Source: an uncultured Pelagibacteraceae bacterium (GTDB taxonomy: Bacteria > Pseudomonadota > Alphaproteobacteria > Pelagibacterales > Pelagibacteraceae). From it: DNA of 64,000 bases. The stretch covers positions 1-64,000 of the forward strand of contig CACFMO010000002.1 in the NCBI GenBank assembly GCA_902567495.1, read 5' to 3'. The notes under the pieces were generated by a model. The model was not told where the DNA came from. It saw only the letters and a program-made list of their open reading frames with translations, and made no database searches. The translations under genes were made by a program, and so were the position numbers. This document shows, piece after piece, positions 20,467-29,744 of this stretch. The first letter of the stretch is position 1, and every line of letters begins with the position of its first letter.

Positions 20467-20484
20467 CTTAATTGTACAATTAAG
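20467..20484. promoter_or_regulatory. perfect 18-bp palindrome, candidate operator (GntR-like TTGTACAA core)
   Basis: CTTAATTGTACAATTAAG, 14 bp before the ATG of the TAXI binding protein. Confidence 0.6.
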
Positions 20485-20497
20485 ACAAGGGGGAAAA

Positions 20498-21502
20498 ATG
20501 AAGAGAATAATCTCTACTATCTCAGCTATAGCAATGTTATTTGCATTATCTTTACCGATGATGTCAGTAGCAAAGGCTGCTGAGTTTTTTACAATTGGAA
20601 CAGGTGGACCAACTGGAGTTTATTTCCAAACTGGTAACGCCATTTGTAAAATGTTACACAAACAAGCGATAAGTGCTGAGCACGGAAGAAAAAAAGGTAC
20701 AGCTAAAGCTTATAGATGTACTGCACCTTCAACAGGTGGTTCTAACTACAATATTGGACAAATCAAAGATGGTGAGTTTCAATTTGGTGTTGCTCAGTCA
20801 GACTGGCAGTTCCATGCTTATAACGGTTCAAGCAAATGGGAAGGAAAACAGTTTAGCGACTTAAGAGCTGTATTTTCTGTTCACAACGAACCTTTCCAAA
20901 TTTGGGCTAGTAAAAAATCTAAAATTAAAGATTTCAAAGGCTTAAAAGGAAAAACAGTTAATATTGGAAACCCAGGTTCTGGTCAAAGAGGAACTATGGA
21001 AGAATTAATGAAAGCTATGGGTGCAGATATGAGTATGTTCAAAGCAACAACAGAACTTACTTCATCTGAACAAGTAAAAGCTCTTTGCGACGGAAAAATA
21101 GATGCATTCGGATATTCAGTAGGATTTCCTAATGGTGCTATGGAGCAAGCAGCAACTTGTAAAGCAAAAGCAAGCCCGATTAATTTGACTGGAGCACCAG
21201 TTCAAGGTTTAATTGACGGAGCTGACTATTATGCTAAAGCTGTAATCCCAGCAGGTACTTACTCAAATCAGAAAAAAGACGCTACAACATTTGGTGTAAA
21301 AGCTACTGTTGTAACAAGTGCAAATGTTTCTGAAGAGCTTGTATACTTAGTAACAAAAGCGGTTATGGAAAACTTTGATGATTTCAGAGCTCAACATCCA
21401 GCTTTTGGACCACTGGAAAAGAAAAATATGATAGCTGATGGTTTATCGGCTCCATTACATCCTGGTGCTATTAAGTATTATAAAGAAGCTGGATTAATGT
21501 AA
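20498..21502 (+). CDS. TAXI-family TRAP transporter solute-binding protein
   Basis: Signal peptide; FFTIGTGGPTGVYFQTGNAICKML; followed by TRAP permease. Confidence 0.93.
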   Translation: MKRIISTISAIAMLFALSLPMMSVAKAAEFFTIGTGGPTGVYFQTGNAICKMLHKQAISAEHGRKKGTAKAYRCTAPSTGGSNYNIGQIKDGEFQFGVAQSDWQFHAYNGSSKWEGKQFSDLRAVFSVHNEPFQIWASKKSKIKDFKGLKGKTVNIGNPGSGQRGTMEELMKAMGADMSMFKATTELTSSEQVKALCDGKIDAFGYSVGFPNGAMEQAATCKAKASPINLTGAPVQGLIDGADYYAKAVIPAGTYSNQKKDATTFGVKATVVTSANVSEELVYLVTKAVMENFDDFRAQHPAFGPLEKKNMIADGLSAPLHPGAIKYYKEAGLM

Positions 21503-21523
21503 TCTAAATACATAATTAAATTA

Positions 21524-21555
21524 AAAAGGCCCAATATTTTTTGGGCCTTTTTTTT
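21524..21555 (+). terminator. intrinsic terminator between TAXI binding protein and permease
   Basis: AAGGCCCAA-tatttt-TTGGGCCTT followed by T-tract. Confidence 0.88.
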
Positions 21556-21577
21556 AGAATAATGTATCTTAACTAAA

Positions 21578-23905
21578 ATGAATCAAAACGTTCAGAATAA
21601 GATTAAAGACAAAATTAAAGAAGATATTTCTCCAACTCGTAATTTAACAGGAATTCATTTAAAAATAGTTTTTGGTATCGCCATTCTCTGGACATTCTTC
21701 CAGCTTTGGTATGCTTCTCCTTTCCCTTTTTGGTTTAATTTTGGAATGTTCAAAGGTTTACCAGCCAGAGCTATTCACTTGGGCTTTGCTTTGACACTAG
21801 CTTTTTTGATTTTTCCAGCAGTAAGAGGAAAAAAAATTTCAGTAATCGACATTCTGATAAGTATAGTTGCTGCGTTTTGTTGTTTATACATTTATTTTTT
21901 TTATGATGATTTAGTAAATAGAGGAGGAATACTTTTAGTTAAAGAAATATTCGGATTCAAAGTTCCAGTGGAACTTATTATAGGGGCTATTGGTATTGTA
22001 ATTCTTTTAGAAGCCACAAGACGGGCAATTGGTTTACCTTTAGTTATTATTGCAATTTGTTTTCTACTATTCTCTTATTTTGGCAAATATGCTCCAGATA
22101 TAATCTCTCATGGTGGTCTTTCTGTAAAAAGATTGGTTGGTTTTCAGTGGTTTGATCAAGAAGCAATTTTCGGAATACCAATAGGAGTATCGGTTGATTT
22201 CATATTTTTATTTGTTTTATTTGGGGCCCTATTAGAAACTGCTGGTGGAGGAAAATATTTTTTAGATTTGGCTTTTGCCATGGTTGGTAAAATGCGAGGA
22301 GGTCCAGCTAAAGCTGCAATATTAGGATCTGGAATGACAGGTATGATCTCAGGTTCATCAATTGCAAACACTGTCACGACCGGAACTTTCACAATTCCAA
22401 TTATGAAAAAAACTGGTTTCTCCCAGGAAAAAGCAGGAGCTATCGAAGTTTCGTCTTCAGTTAATGGTCAAATAATGCCTCCAGTAATGGGAGCCGCTGC
22501 TTTTGTTATGGCTAGTTTTATTGGCGTTACTTATTTTGAAGTTGTGAAACATGCTTTTTTACCAGCCATCATTTCTTACATTGCTTTGTTTTACATATCT
22601 CATTTAGAGGCTCTTAAATTAGGTCTTAAAGGTATGGATGACGCTGATGTTCCACATCTTAAGAAAACCTTTTTATCAGGATTACATTTTTTAATACCAA
22701 TTTTTGTTTTAATTTTTCTGCTTGTTTATATGAGATATACCGCTGGGTTTTCAATTTTTTATGCTACTCTTTCTTTAGTCTTAGTAAATTTAGTAAACCG
22801 TATTATTAAAAATCCAGATTTTAAAACTGGTTTGGTTGATTGGTATAATCAAACAATTGTTGGTCTTCAAAAGGGTGCAATTAACATGGTAGCTGTTGGA
22901 ATTGCAATTGCTACTGCTGGTATAATAGTAGGAGCGGTTGGCTCTACAGGACTGAGTACAAACTTGATTATAGTTATAGAGACAATAGCTAGAGACAATG
23001 TAATAATATTGATACTACTAACCATTATACTATGTTTGCTTTTAGGAATGGGTCTTCCAACAACTGCAAATTATGTTGTTGTAGCATCGCTTATGGCCAC
23101 AGTTCTCGTTGATGTTGGGAATGCTTCTGGTTTCATCTTTCCACTAATAGCAGTCCATTTATTTGTATTTTATTTTGGTTTGATGGCTGATGTAACGCCA
23201 CCAGTTGGATTAGCTTCTTACGCAGCTGCAGCAATTTCAGGCGGTGATCCATTAAGAACTGGACTGCAGGCAATTTGGTATAGTTTAAGAACAGGAATTT
23301 TACCTATTGTATTTTTATTCAATCATGAACTTTTGTTAATTGGTGTAGATAGTTTTTGGCAAGCTTTAATTGTTATAGTTACTTCTTTAATGGGAATATT
23401 AATTTTTACCTCTGCTACTCAACAATGGTTTATAAATAAATTAAAATGGTATGAAACAATTGCATTTTTAATAATTTCTTTATCATTTTTGGCTCCAGAT
23501 TATGTTTTAAGTAAATTTTATCCAAAATTTAATGAGCAAAAACTTTCAGCAGAAACTATTCAAAATCTTTCTTTTGATCCTACCAAAGAAGTTCACATTA
23601 AAGTAACTAGGATTTCCGAATACGGAGAAAGATATAAGTTATTTGTTATTGATAAAAGAAAATTTGAAAAAGAATATAATTTAGAGGAATACGGTGTAAC
23701 TTTGATAGACCAAAATGATCAACTTACTGTAGATAAATTAAACTGGAAAGGTGAGGCAAAAAAATCTGGAATACAAATGGGGGATATAATAAGCAATTTT
23801 AAAATTGAAAACCCAGATAGACCCAATAAAGCAATTGTCTATCCTTTTGCATTTTTTACTTTGTTAGTATTTGGGTATTTGAATTATAGAAGAAAAAATA
23901 TTTAA
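21578..23905 (+). CDS. TRAP transporter fused permease (4TM/12TM) with C-terminal PDZ-like (DUF3394-type) domain
   Basis: Multi-TM; GSGMTGMISGSSIANTVTTGTFTIPIM; GLPTTANYVV; C-terminal AKKSGIQMGDIISNF. Confidence 0.92.
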   Translation: MNQNVQNKIKDKIKEDISPTRNLTGIHLKIVFGIAILWTFFQLWYASPFPFWFNFGMFKGLPARAIHLGFALTLAFLIFPAVRGKKISVIDILISIVAAFCCLYIYFFYDDLVNRGGILLVKEIFGFKVPVELIIGAIGIVILLEATRRAIGLPLVIIAICFLLFSYFGKYAPDIISHGGLSVKRLVGFQWFDQEAIFGIPIGVSVDFIFLFVLFGALLETAGGGKYFLDLAFAMVGKMRGGPAKAAILGSGMTGMISGSSIANTVTTGTFTIPIMKKTGFSQEKAGAIEVSSSVNGQIMPPVMGAAAFVMASFIGVTYFEVVKHAFLPAIISYIALFYISHLEALKLGLKGMDDADVPHLKKTFLSGLHFLIPIFVLIFLLVYMRYTAGFSIFYATLSLVLVNLVNRIIKNPDFKTGLVDWYNQTIVGLQKGAINMVAVGIAIATAGIIVGAVGSTGLSTNLIIVIETIARDNVIILILLTIILCLLLGMGLPTTANYVVVASLMATVLVDVGNASGFIFPLIAVHLFVFYFGLMADVTPPVGLASYAAAAISGGDPLRTGLQAIWYSLRTGILPIVFLFNHELLLIGVDSFWQALIVIVTSLMGILIFTSATQQWFINKLKWYETIAFLIISLSFLAPDYVLSKFYPKFNEQKLSAETIQNLSFDPTKEVHIKVTRISEYGERYKLFVIDKRKFEKEYNLEEYGVTLIDQNDQLTVDKLNWKGEAKKSGIQMGDIISNFKIENPDRPNKAIVYPFAFFTLLVFGYLNYRRKNI

Positions 23906-23907
23906 TT

Positions 23908-24309
23908 TTATTTATTTATTTTTAAAATCTTCCATACACCAGATGTGACTGCCACTATGCCTTCAGCATTAATAATTTCGCATGTTAGAAAAACTAGTGT
24001 CTTAGTTTTTTTTTGAACCTTAACCTTTGCTACCAACTTATCTCCAAGTTTAGCAGCAGATATAAACTTCATTTCTAAGGATATTGTTACACATCTTTTA
24101 TTATCAGCTGATTGATGTGCTGCATTACCCATTCCAGTATCTGCAATAAAAGTAAGAAATCCTCCGTGTGCCATCCCGGCAGTATTGAGGTGTATTTCTT
24201 TAACTTCAGTTTCGTACTCAAAAGTACCACTATCTATTTTTTTACCCTTAAGTCCGCCTACTTGTTTTGCATAGCCTGAATTAGTTTCGTCCATATCTTC
24301 TTTTATCAT
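23908..24309 (-). CDS. PaaI-type hotdog thioesterase
   Basis: LNTAGMAHGGFLTFIADTGMGNAAH. Confidence 0.88.
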   Translation of the reverse strand: MIKEDMDETNSGYAKQVGGLKGKKIDSGTFEYETEVKEIHLNTAGMAHGGFLTFIADTGMGNAAHQSADNKRCVTISLEMKFISAAKLGDKLVAKVKVQKKTKTLVFLTCEIINAEGIVAVTSGVWKILKINK

Positions 24310-25183
24310 ACAAAGGAGCTAGTTGTGAAAAAATAACAGCTGATAAAATAATTATAATTCCCATGATTTTATATTCATTAAGAAACTGGTCTAATATTAT
24401 CCATGCAGCTATTGATCCAAATACACCTTCCAAAGAAAAAATAATTGCTGCTGGGGCAGGAGATATATTTTGTAAAGCTAGAATTTGAAGCATAAAGGCA
24501 ATCCCACTTGATAAAACTCCTGCATAAAGTAATTCAGCTGCTTCTAATGATAAAACTTTTAATGAAACATATTCGTAAGCAAACATTGGAACAGAAGAAA
24601 ATATTGCAGCAGTAAGACATTGAAACGAAGCTATAGTTATTGGAAAATTGAAAACTTTTAAAAATTTAGAAATATAAACAATATGAAAGGCCCAGAAAAA
24701 AGCCCCAATAACTACAAGAGTGTCACCAAATCTTACTCTAAGATTTCCTAATTCACTAAGAAGAAAACCACCAATTAAACACATCATTACTGATGGCCAA
24801 ACAGATTTATGAATTTTTTTTGAAAAAAGAAAAAAAGCAATTATTGGAACTATAACTACATACAAAACTGTAAAGACAGCTGAGTTTGCTACATCAGTAT
24901 AAATTAGTGAAATCTGCTGTAAAATATTTCCTCCAGCTAATAAAAAACCTAAAAAAAATATATAACCCACAACAAATTTATAATTCAATTTTGTATCTTT
25001 GATTTTTTTAAACTCAAAAATAAAAAAAAATGGTAGTAGTGCCAAGAAGCCTAAAATCAAACGAGCCGCAGAAAATGTCCAAGGGCCAATATAATCCATT
25101 CCCATATCTTGAGCCACAAAAGCTGTACCCCAAAGAAAAGAGCATCCAACCGCACAAATTAATGAAAAAATTTTTTTATCCAT
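24281..25183 (-). CDS. EamA/DMT-family transporter
   Basis: Ten-TM pattern; FLWGTAFVAQDMGM. Confidence 0.87.
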   Translation of the reverse strand: MDKKIFSLICAVGCSFLWGTAFVAQDMGMDYIGPWTFSAARLILGFLALLPFFFIFEFKKIKDTKLNYKFVVGYIFFLGFLLAGGNILQQISLIYTDVANSAVFTVLYVVIVPIIAFFLFSKKIHKSVWPSVMMCLIGGFLLSELGNLRVRFGDTLVVIGAFFWAFHIVYISKFLKVFNFPITIASFQCLTAAIFSSVPMFAYEYVSLKVLSLEAAELLYAGVLSSGIAFMLQILALQNISPAPAAIIFSLEGVFGSIAAWIILDQFLNEYKIMGIIIILSAVIFSQLAPLYDKRRYGRN

Positions 25184-26437
25184 TTAAACTGCAAGTTTGA
25201 ATGCAAAATCTTTCCCTAGACTTTTTGATAAATGCACACAAAATCTCGCACCTTCTGCACCATCAATGACTCTATGATCATAAGATAAAGAAATAGGAAG
25301 CATTTTCCTTGTAATAAATTGCCCATTTATTTTTTTAATTTTATCGAAAGTTTTTCCAACGCCTAAGATAGCTACTTCTGGAGGATTGATAATTGGTGTG
25401 AAAAAATTTCCTCCAATACCTCCTAGGCTTGAAATTGTCATCGACCCACCAAAAAATTCTTTTTTATCTATTTTAAGCTCCTTACATTGCTTACTTACTC
25501 TTTTTAATTCTTCATAAATTTCCTTTAATCCTAATTGATCAACATTTCGAATTTTTGGAACCATTAAACCATGCGGAGTATCAACTGCAAAACCAACATG
25601 ATAATACTTTTTAAAAATCAATTTATTGTTCTCAGGATCTATAGAGGAATTAAAATTAGGATACTCTTTTAGTGCGTTTACCACAGCTCTAGTTATAAAT
25701 GCTAATGGACTTATCCTTATTCTATCACCAGAATAATTATCGATTAAAGTTGTTCTAAACTGTTCCATTTCAGTTATATCTATCTCATCATGTTGAGTAA
25801 CGTGAGGAATCTCAGTCCAAGATCTAACAAGTTGAGGACCAGATAATTTTTTCACTCTAGGAAGGTCTTTTTTTTCTACTTCTCCGAATGCTTCATGAGG
25901 ATATTCATCCTTGTAAACTTTCTTTTCAACTTTCCCTTCGTTAACTGATACCTGGGATCTTACAAATTTTTTCACATCATCTTCAGTTACTCTACCAGCT
26001 CTTTGTGATCCAGGTATCTGAACGATATCAGCACCTAATTCTCTAGCAAATTTTCTCACCTTCGGACTTGCAGATGATACGCCATCTTTACTCAATTTTT
26101 TTACTACAGGAGCTATTTCTTTTGGAGTTTCAGTTACTATTTTCTTTTCAGGAATATTTTCTTTTACCTCAACTGCTTTTTTAATTTCTTCCTTTTTACT
26201 TACAGAATCTAATGATAATATTTCACTTCCTTCTGAAACTTTGTCACCAACTTTAACAATAATCTTATTGATTTTTCCTTCATCAGTAGCTGGAACTTCT
26301 ACACTTGATTTATCACTTTCCAAAGTAATTAAGGGATCATTTTTTTTGATCTGTTGTCCTGACTTAACTAATACCTCAATCACTTCAACATTTTTAAAAT
26401 CTCCGATATTTGGAACTAATAATTTTTTTTCAGCCAT
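25184..26437 (-). CDS. aceF: pyruvate dehydrogenase E2 (dihydrolipoamide acetyltransferase)
   Basis: N-terminal lipoyl domain (LESDKSSVEVP), peripheral-subunit binding domain, catalytic SLSYDHRVIDGAEGARF. Confidence 0.94.
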   Translation of the reverse strand: MAEKKLLVPNIGDFKNVEVIEVLVKSGQQIKKNDPLITLESDKSSVEVPATDEGKINKIIVKVGDKVSEGSEILSLDSVSKKEEIKKAVEVKENIPEKKIVTETPKEIAPVVKKLSKDGVSSASPKVRKFARELGADIVQIPGSQRAGRVTEDDVKKFVRSQVSVNEGKVEKKVYKDEYPHEAFGEVEKKDLPRVKKLSGPQLVRSWTEIPHVTQHDEIDITEMEQFRTTLIDNYSGDRIRISPLAFITRAVVNALKEYPNFNSSIDPENNKLIFKKYYHVGFAVDTPHGLMVPKIRNVDQLGLKEIYEELKRVSKQCKELKIDKKEFFGGSMTISSLGGIGGNFFTPIINPPEVAILGVGKTFDKIKKINGQFITRKMLPISLSYDHRVIDGAEGARFCVHLSKSLGKDFAFKLAV

Positions 26438-26443
26438 TAAACT

Positions 26444-29400
26444 CTATAATTTTGTTGGAAATACCTTTTCTTGATCTATATCGTATTTCTTAATCGCTTT
26501 TTCTGCATGTTTACTTGCTAGTAATTGCTCTTTTGCTAAAGCACTTAAAGTGTATGTAACAATATGTTTTTTATCAACTTCAAAAAATTTTCTTAGCTTT
26601 TTCCTTGTATCACTTCTTCCAAAACCATCAGTTCCTAATGTGTAAAAAGGTTTGTTCGTATAAGGTCTTATTTGATCAGCATAGGATCTAATATAGTCAG
26701 ATGCTGCAAATATAATACCATCTTGTGAACCTAAGCATGTTTCAACATAGCTTTTTTTTGCTTTTTCTCCTGGATTTAATAAATTTTTCCTTTCAACTTC
26801 CATGCCATTTTTTTTCAATTCGTTAAAACTAGTAACACTCCAAACATCACAATCAATTCCATATTCATCAGACAAAACTTCAGCTGCTTTTATAATTTCT
26901 CTTAAAATTGATCCAGATCCTAACATCTGTACTTTTGCTTTTCCTTTTCCCCCATAACTTTTAAACAAATACATCCCTTTCAAAATTCCTTGATCTGCAC
27001 CAACAGGTTTTTCTGGATGAGTATAATTTTCGTTCATTGCAGTTATATAGTAGTAAATATTTTCTTTTTTCTCGTGCATCCTTTTCAATCCATCTCTAAA
27101 AATCACTGCCATCTCATATGAAAATGTAGGATCATAACTCACACAGTTAGGTATCGCAGATGCCATGAGAAGACTATGTCCATCCTGGTGTTGTAGTCCT
27201 TCACCAGCTAAAGTTGTTTTTCCAGATGTTGCTCCAATTAAAAAACCTCTTGTCTGAGAGTCTGCTGCGGCCCAAGCCAAGTCCCCAATTCTTTGAAAAC
27301 CAAACATAGAGTAAAACAAATAAATAGGAACCATTTCTAAATCATGATTAGTGTAAGAGGTTCCAGCAGCAATCCATGATGACATTGCTCCTGCTTCAGT
27401 AATACCTTCTTGTAAAACTTGTCCGCTCTTGTCTTCTCTATAAGAACTTAATTGTTCAGAGTCGACTGGTTCGTATTTTTGGCCTTCGTGTGCATAAATT
27501 CCAATCTTTTGAAAAAAACCCTCCATACCAAAAGTTCTAGCCTCATCAGCAATTATAGGCACTAATCTTGGGGCAACATTTTTGTCTCTTAGTAAATTCG
27601 CAAGCATTCTTACAAGAGCCATTGTAGTAGACATTTCCTTATCACCAGTGGACTTCATAAAACTTTCAAATATATCTTGAGGAGGTGTTTTAACTGATTT
27701 TGCAAAAGTAGTTCTCTCAGGAATGTGTCCACCAAGCTTAACTCTGCAATTTTTTAAATACTTTATTTCTGGTGAATTTTCTGCTGGTTTGTAATATTCA
27801 ATATTTTTAACCTGCTTATCAGTAAGCGGCACGTTAAATCTATCTCTGTAAAATAATAAATCTTCCTCGTCTAATTTCTTTTGTTGGTGTGTTGTATTTA
27901 TACTCTCACCAGATTTACCCATTCCATAACCTTTAATTGTTTTAGCTATTATGACAGTCGGCTTACCTTTGCATTGAACAGCAGCATGATAAGCTGAGTA
28001 AACTTTATGAGGATCGTGTCCACCTCTATTTAATTTCCAAATATCCGCATCAGTCATATTTGCTACTAAGTCTTTTAATTCAGGATACTTACCAAAAAAT
28101 TTCTCTCTTACGTAAGACCCACCTTTTGCTTTGAATGCCTGATATTCTCCATCAACTGCTTCGGTCATTCTTTTAACTAGTAAACCAGTTTTATCTTTAG
28201 ACAAAAGCTGATCCCAGTAAGATCCCCAAATTACTTTAATTACATTCCAACCTGACCCTCTAAATCTTCCTTCAAGTTCTTGAATAATTTTTCCATTTCC
28301 TCTTACAGGTCCATCTAATCTTTGAAGATTACAATTAATTACAAAAATCAAATTATCTAATTTCTCTCTTGCTGCTAGCCCTACAGCTCCAAAACTTTCA
28401 GGTTCATCCATTTCACCATCACCTAGATGACACCAAATTTTCCTATCTTGATCTTTTAAAAGACCTCTATTTATTAAATACTTAGTAAACCTAGCTTGAT
28501 AGATTGCCATCATAGGACCAAGTCCCATAGATACGGTTGGGAACTGCCAAAACTTAGGCATCAGCCAAGGATGTGGGTAAGAAGACAATCCGCCTTTCTC
28601 AACTTCTTGTCTAAATTTATCTAATTGTTTTTCTGTAATTCTTCCTTCTAAAAAAGCTCTTGCATACATACCTGGCGCGCTATGACCTTGGAAATAAACT
28701 AAATCACCACCAAATTTATTATTTTTTGCTCTCCAAAAATGATTCATACCGACGTCATATAATGTTGCTGCAGAAGCAAAGGTACCTATGTGGCCTCCTA
28801 GTTCTGGATTTTTTTTATTAGCCTTTACAACCATGGCAGCCGCATTCCACCTTATGTAAGCTCTAATTTTTCTTTCTAAATTTTGATCTCCTGGCGATCT
28901 GATATCTGCAGTGGCAGGTATTGTATTTATATAAGGAGTAGTTCTAGTGTCAGGCAAAGTTAATCCCTGTGTGTAAGCTTCATCAATTACTTTTTTAAGT
29001 AAGTAACCTGCTCTAGATGAGCCATCTGCTTTTACAACTGCTCGCAGGGAGTCCAACCATTCTTGTGTTTCTGCAGGATCTATATCATCCTTAGAAATGG
29101 GTTGAGCATAAATAGTATCCTTTCCATTTTTTAGACCATTTGTTTTTTCTATTTTTGGAATTGGTTTTTCTTCAACTTCTATTATTTCTTTTTTTGGTTT
29201 GGCAACTTCTTCTTTTTTCTCATTCCCACCATCTAAAGTAGCTAGAATACTTCCTTCCGAAACTTTATCTCCTATTTTAACTTTTAGCTGGGATATTTTT
29301 CCTTCGTAAGGCGATGGAACTTCAACACTTGACTTGTCACTTTCTAAAGTAACAATTGGATCGTTTTTTTTAATTTGATCTCCAGGTTTTACTAAAACCT

Positions 29401-29458
29401 CTATAATTTCAACATCCTTAAAATCACCAATATCTGGTACAGAAATGTTTTTAGACAT
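26444..29458 (-). CDS. aceE: pyruvate dehydrogenase E1 (homodimeric type) with N-terminal lipoyl domain
   Basis: MSKNISVPDIGDFKDVEIIEVL...LESDKSSVEVPSPYEGK lipoyl domain then full E1 (HLGDGEMDEPESFGA, GLQHQDGHS). Confidence 0.94.
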   Translation of the reverse strand: MSKNISVPDIGDFKDVEIIEVLVKPGDQIKKNDPIVTLESDKSSVEVPSPYEGKISQLKVKIGDKVSEGSILATLDGGNEKKEEVAKPKKEIIEVEEKPIPKIEKTNGLKNGKDTIYAQPISKDDIDPAETQEWLDSLRAVVKADGSSRAGYLLKKVIDEAYTQGLTLPDTRTTPYINTIPATADIRSPGDQNLERKIRAYIRWNAAAMVVKANKKNPELGGHIGTFASAATLYDVGMNHFWRAKNNKFGGDLVYFQGHSAPGMYARAFLEGRITEKQLDKFRQEVEKGGLSSYPHPWLMPKFWQFPTVSMGLGPMMAIYQARFTKYLINRGLLKDQDRKIWCHLGDGEMDEPESFGAVGLAAREKLDNLIFVINCNLQRLDGPVRGNGKIIQELEGRFRGSGWNVIKVIWGSYWDQLLSKDKTGLLVKRMTEAVDGEYQAFKAKGGSYVREKFFGKYPELKDLVANMTDADIWKLNRGGHDPHKVYSAYHAAVQCKGKPTVIIAKTIKGYGMGKSGESINTTHQQKKLDEEDLLFYRDRFNVPLTDKQVKNIEYYKPAENSPEIKYLKNCRVKLGGHIPERTTFAKSVKTPPQDIFESFMKSTGDKEMSTTMALVRMLANLLRDKNVAPRLVPIIADEARTFGMEGFFQKIGIYAHEGQKYEPVDSEQLSSYREDKSGQVLQEGITEAGAMSSWIAAGTSYTNHDLEMVPIYLFYSMFGFQRIGDLAWAAADSQTRGFLIGATSGKTTLAGEGLQHQDGHSLLMASAIPNCVSYDPTFSYEMAVIFRDGLKRMHEKKENIYYYITAMNENYTHPEKPVGADQGILKGMYLFKSYGGKGKAKVQMLGSGSILREIIKAAEVLSDEYGIDCDVWSVTSFNELKKNGMEVERKNLLNPGEKAKKSYVETCLGSQDGIIFAASDYIRSYADQIRPYTNKPFYTLGTDGFGRSDTRKKLRKFFEVDKKHIVTYTLSALAKEQLLASKHAEKAIKKYDIDQEKVFPTKL

Positions 29459-29603
29459 TTAATTATTATACACAATTTTTGACACAATTTATCCGCTTTT
29501 TTGACACTTAGAATTTGCAATATAATTCATGCAACTTTTAAGACTTATATTTAAAAAAAAGAGAGCAGATGTAAATTCTCAGGTATTAATTCAAAAAATT
29601 TTA

Positions 29604-29744
29604 TTAAGAAAATACCTGGCTAAAACCAATTAGTAATACTACCAGAATTATAGCGCCGTAATAATACTGATAGCCTCTTACCGTAAATGGAATTTTACTT
29701 AAAGCTCTATTTTTTATTTTTTTTCTAGGTTTAGATAGTTTCAT
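29604..29744 (-). CDS. 46-aa single-TM micro-protein
   Basis: MKLSKPRKKIKNRALSKIPFTVRGYQYYYGAIILVVLLIGFSQVFS; ATGA overlap with the thiolase stop. Confidence 0.6.
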   Translation of the reverse strand: MKLSKPRKKIKNRALSKIPFTVRGYQYYYGAIILVVLLIGFSQVFS

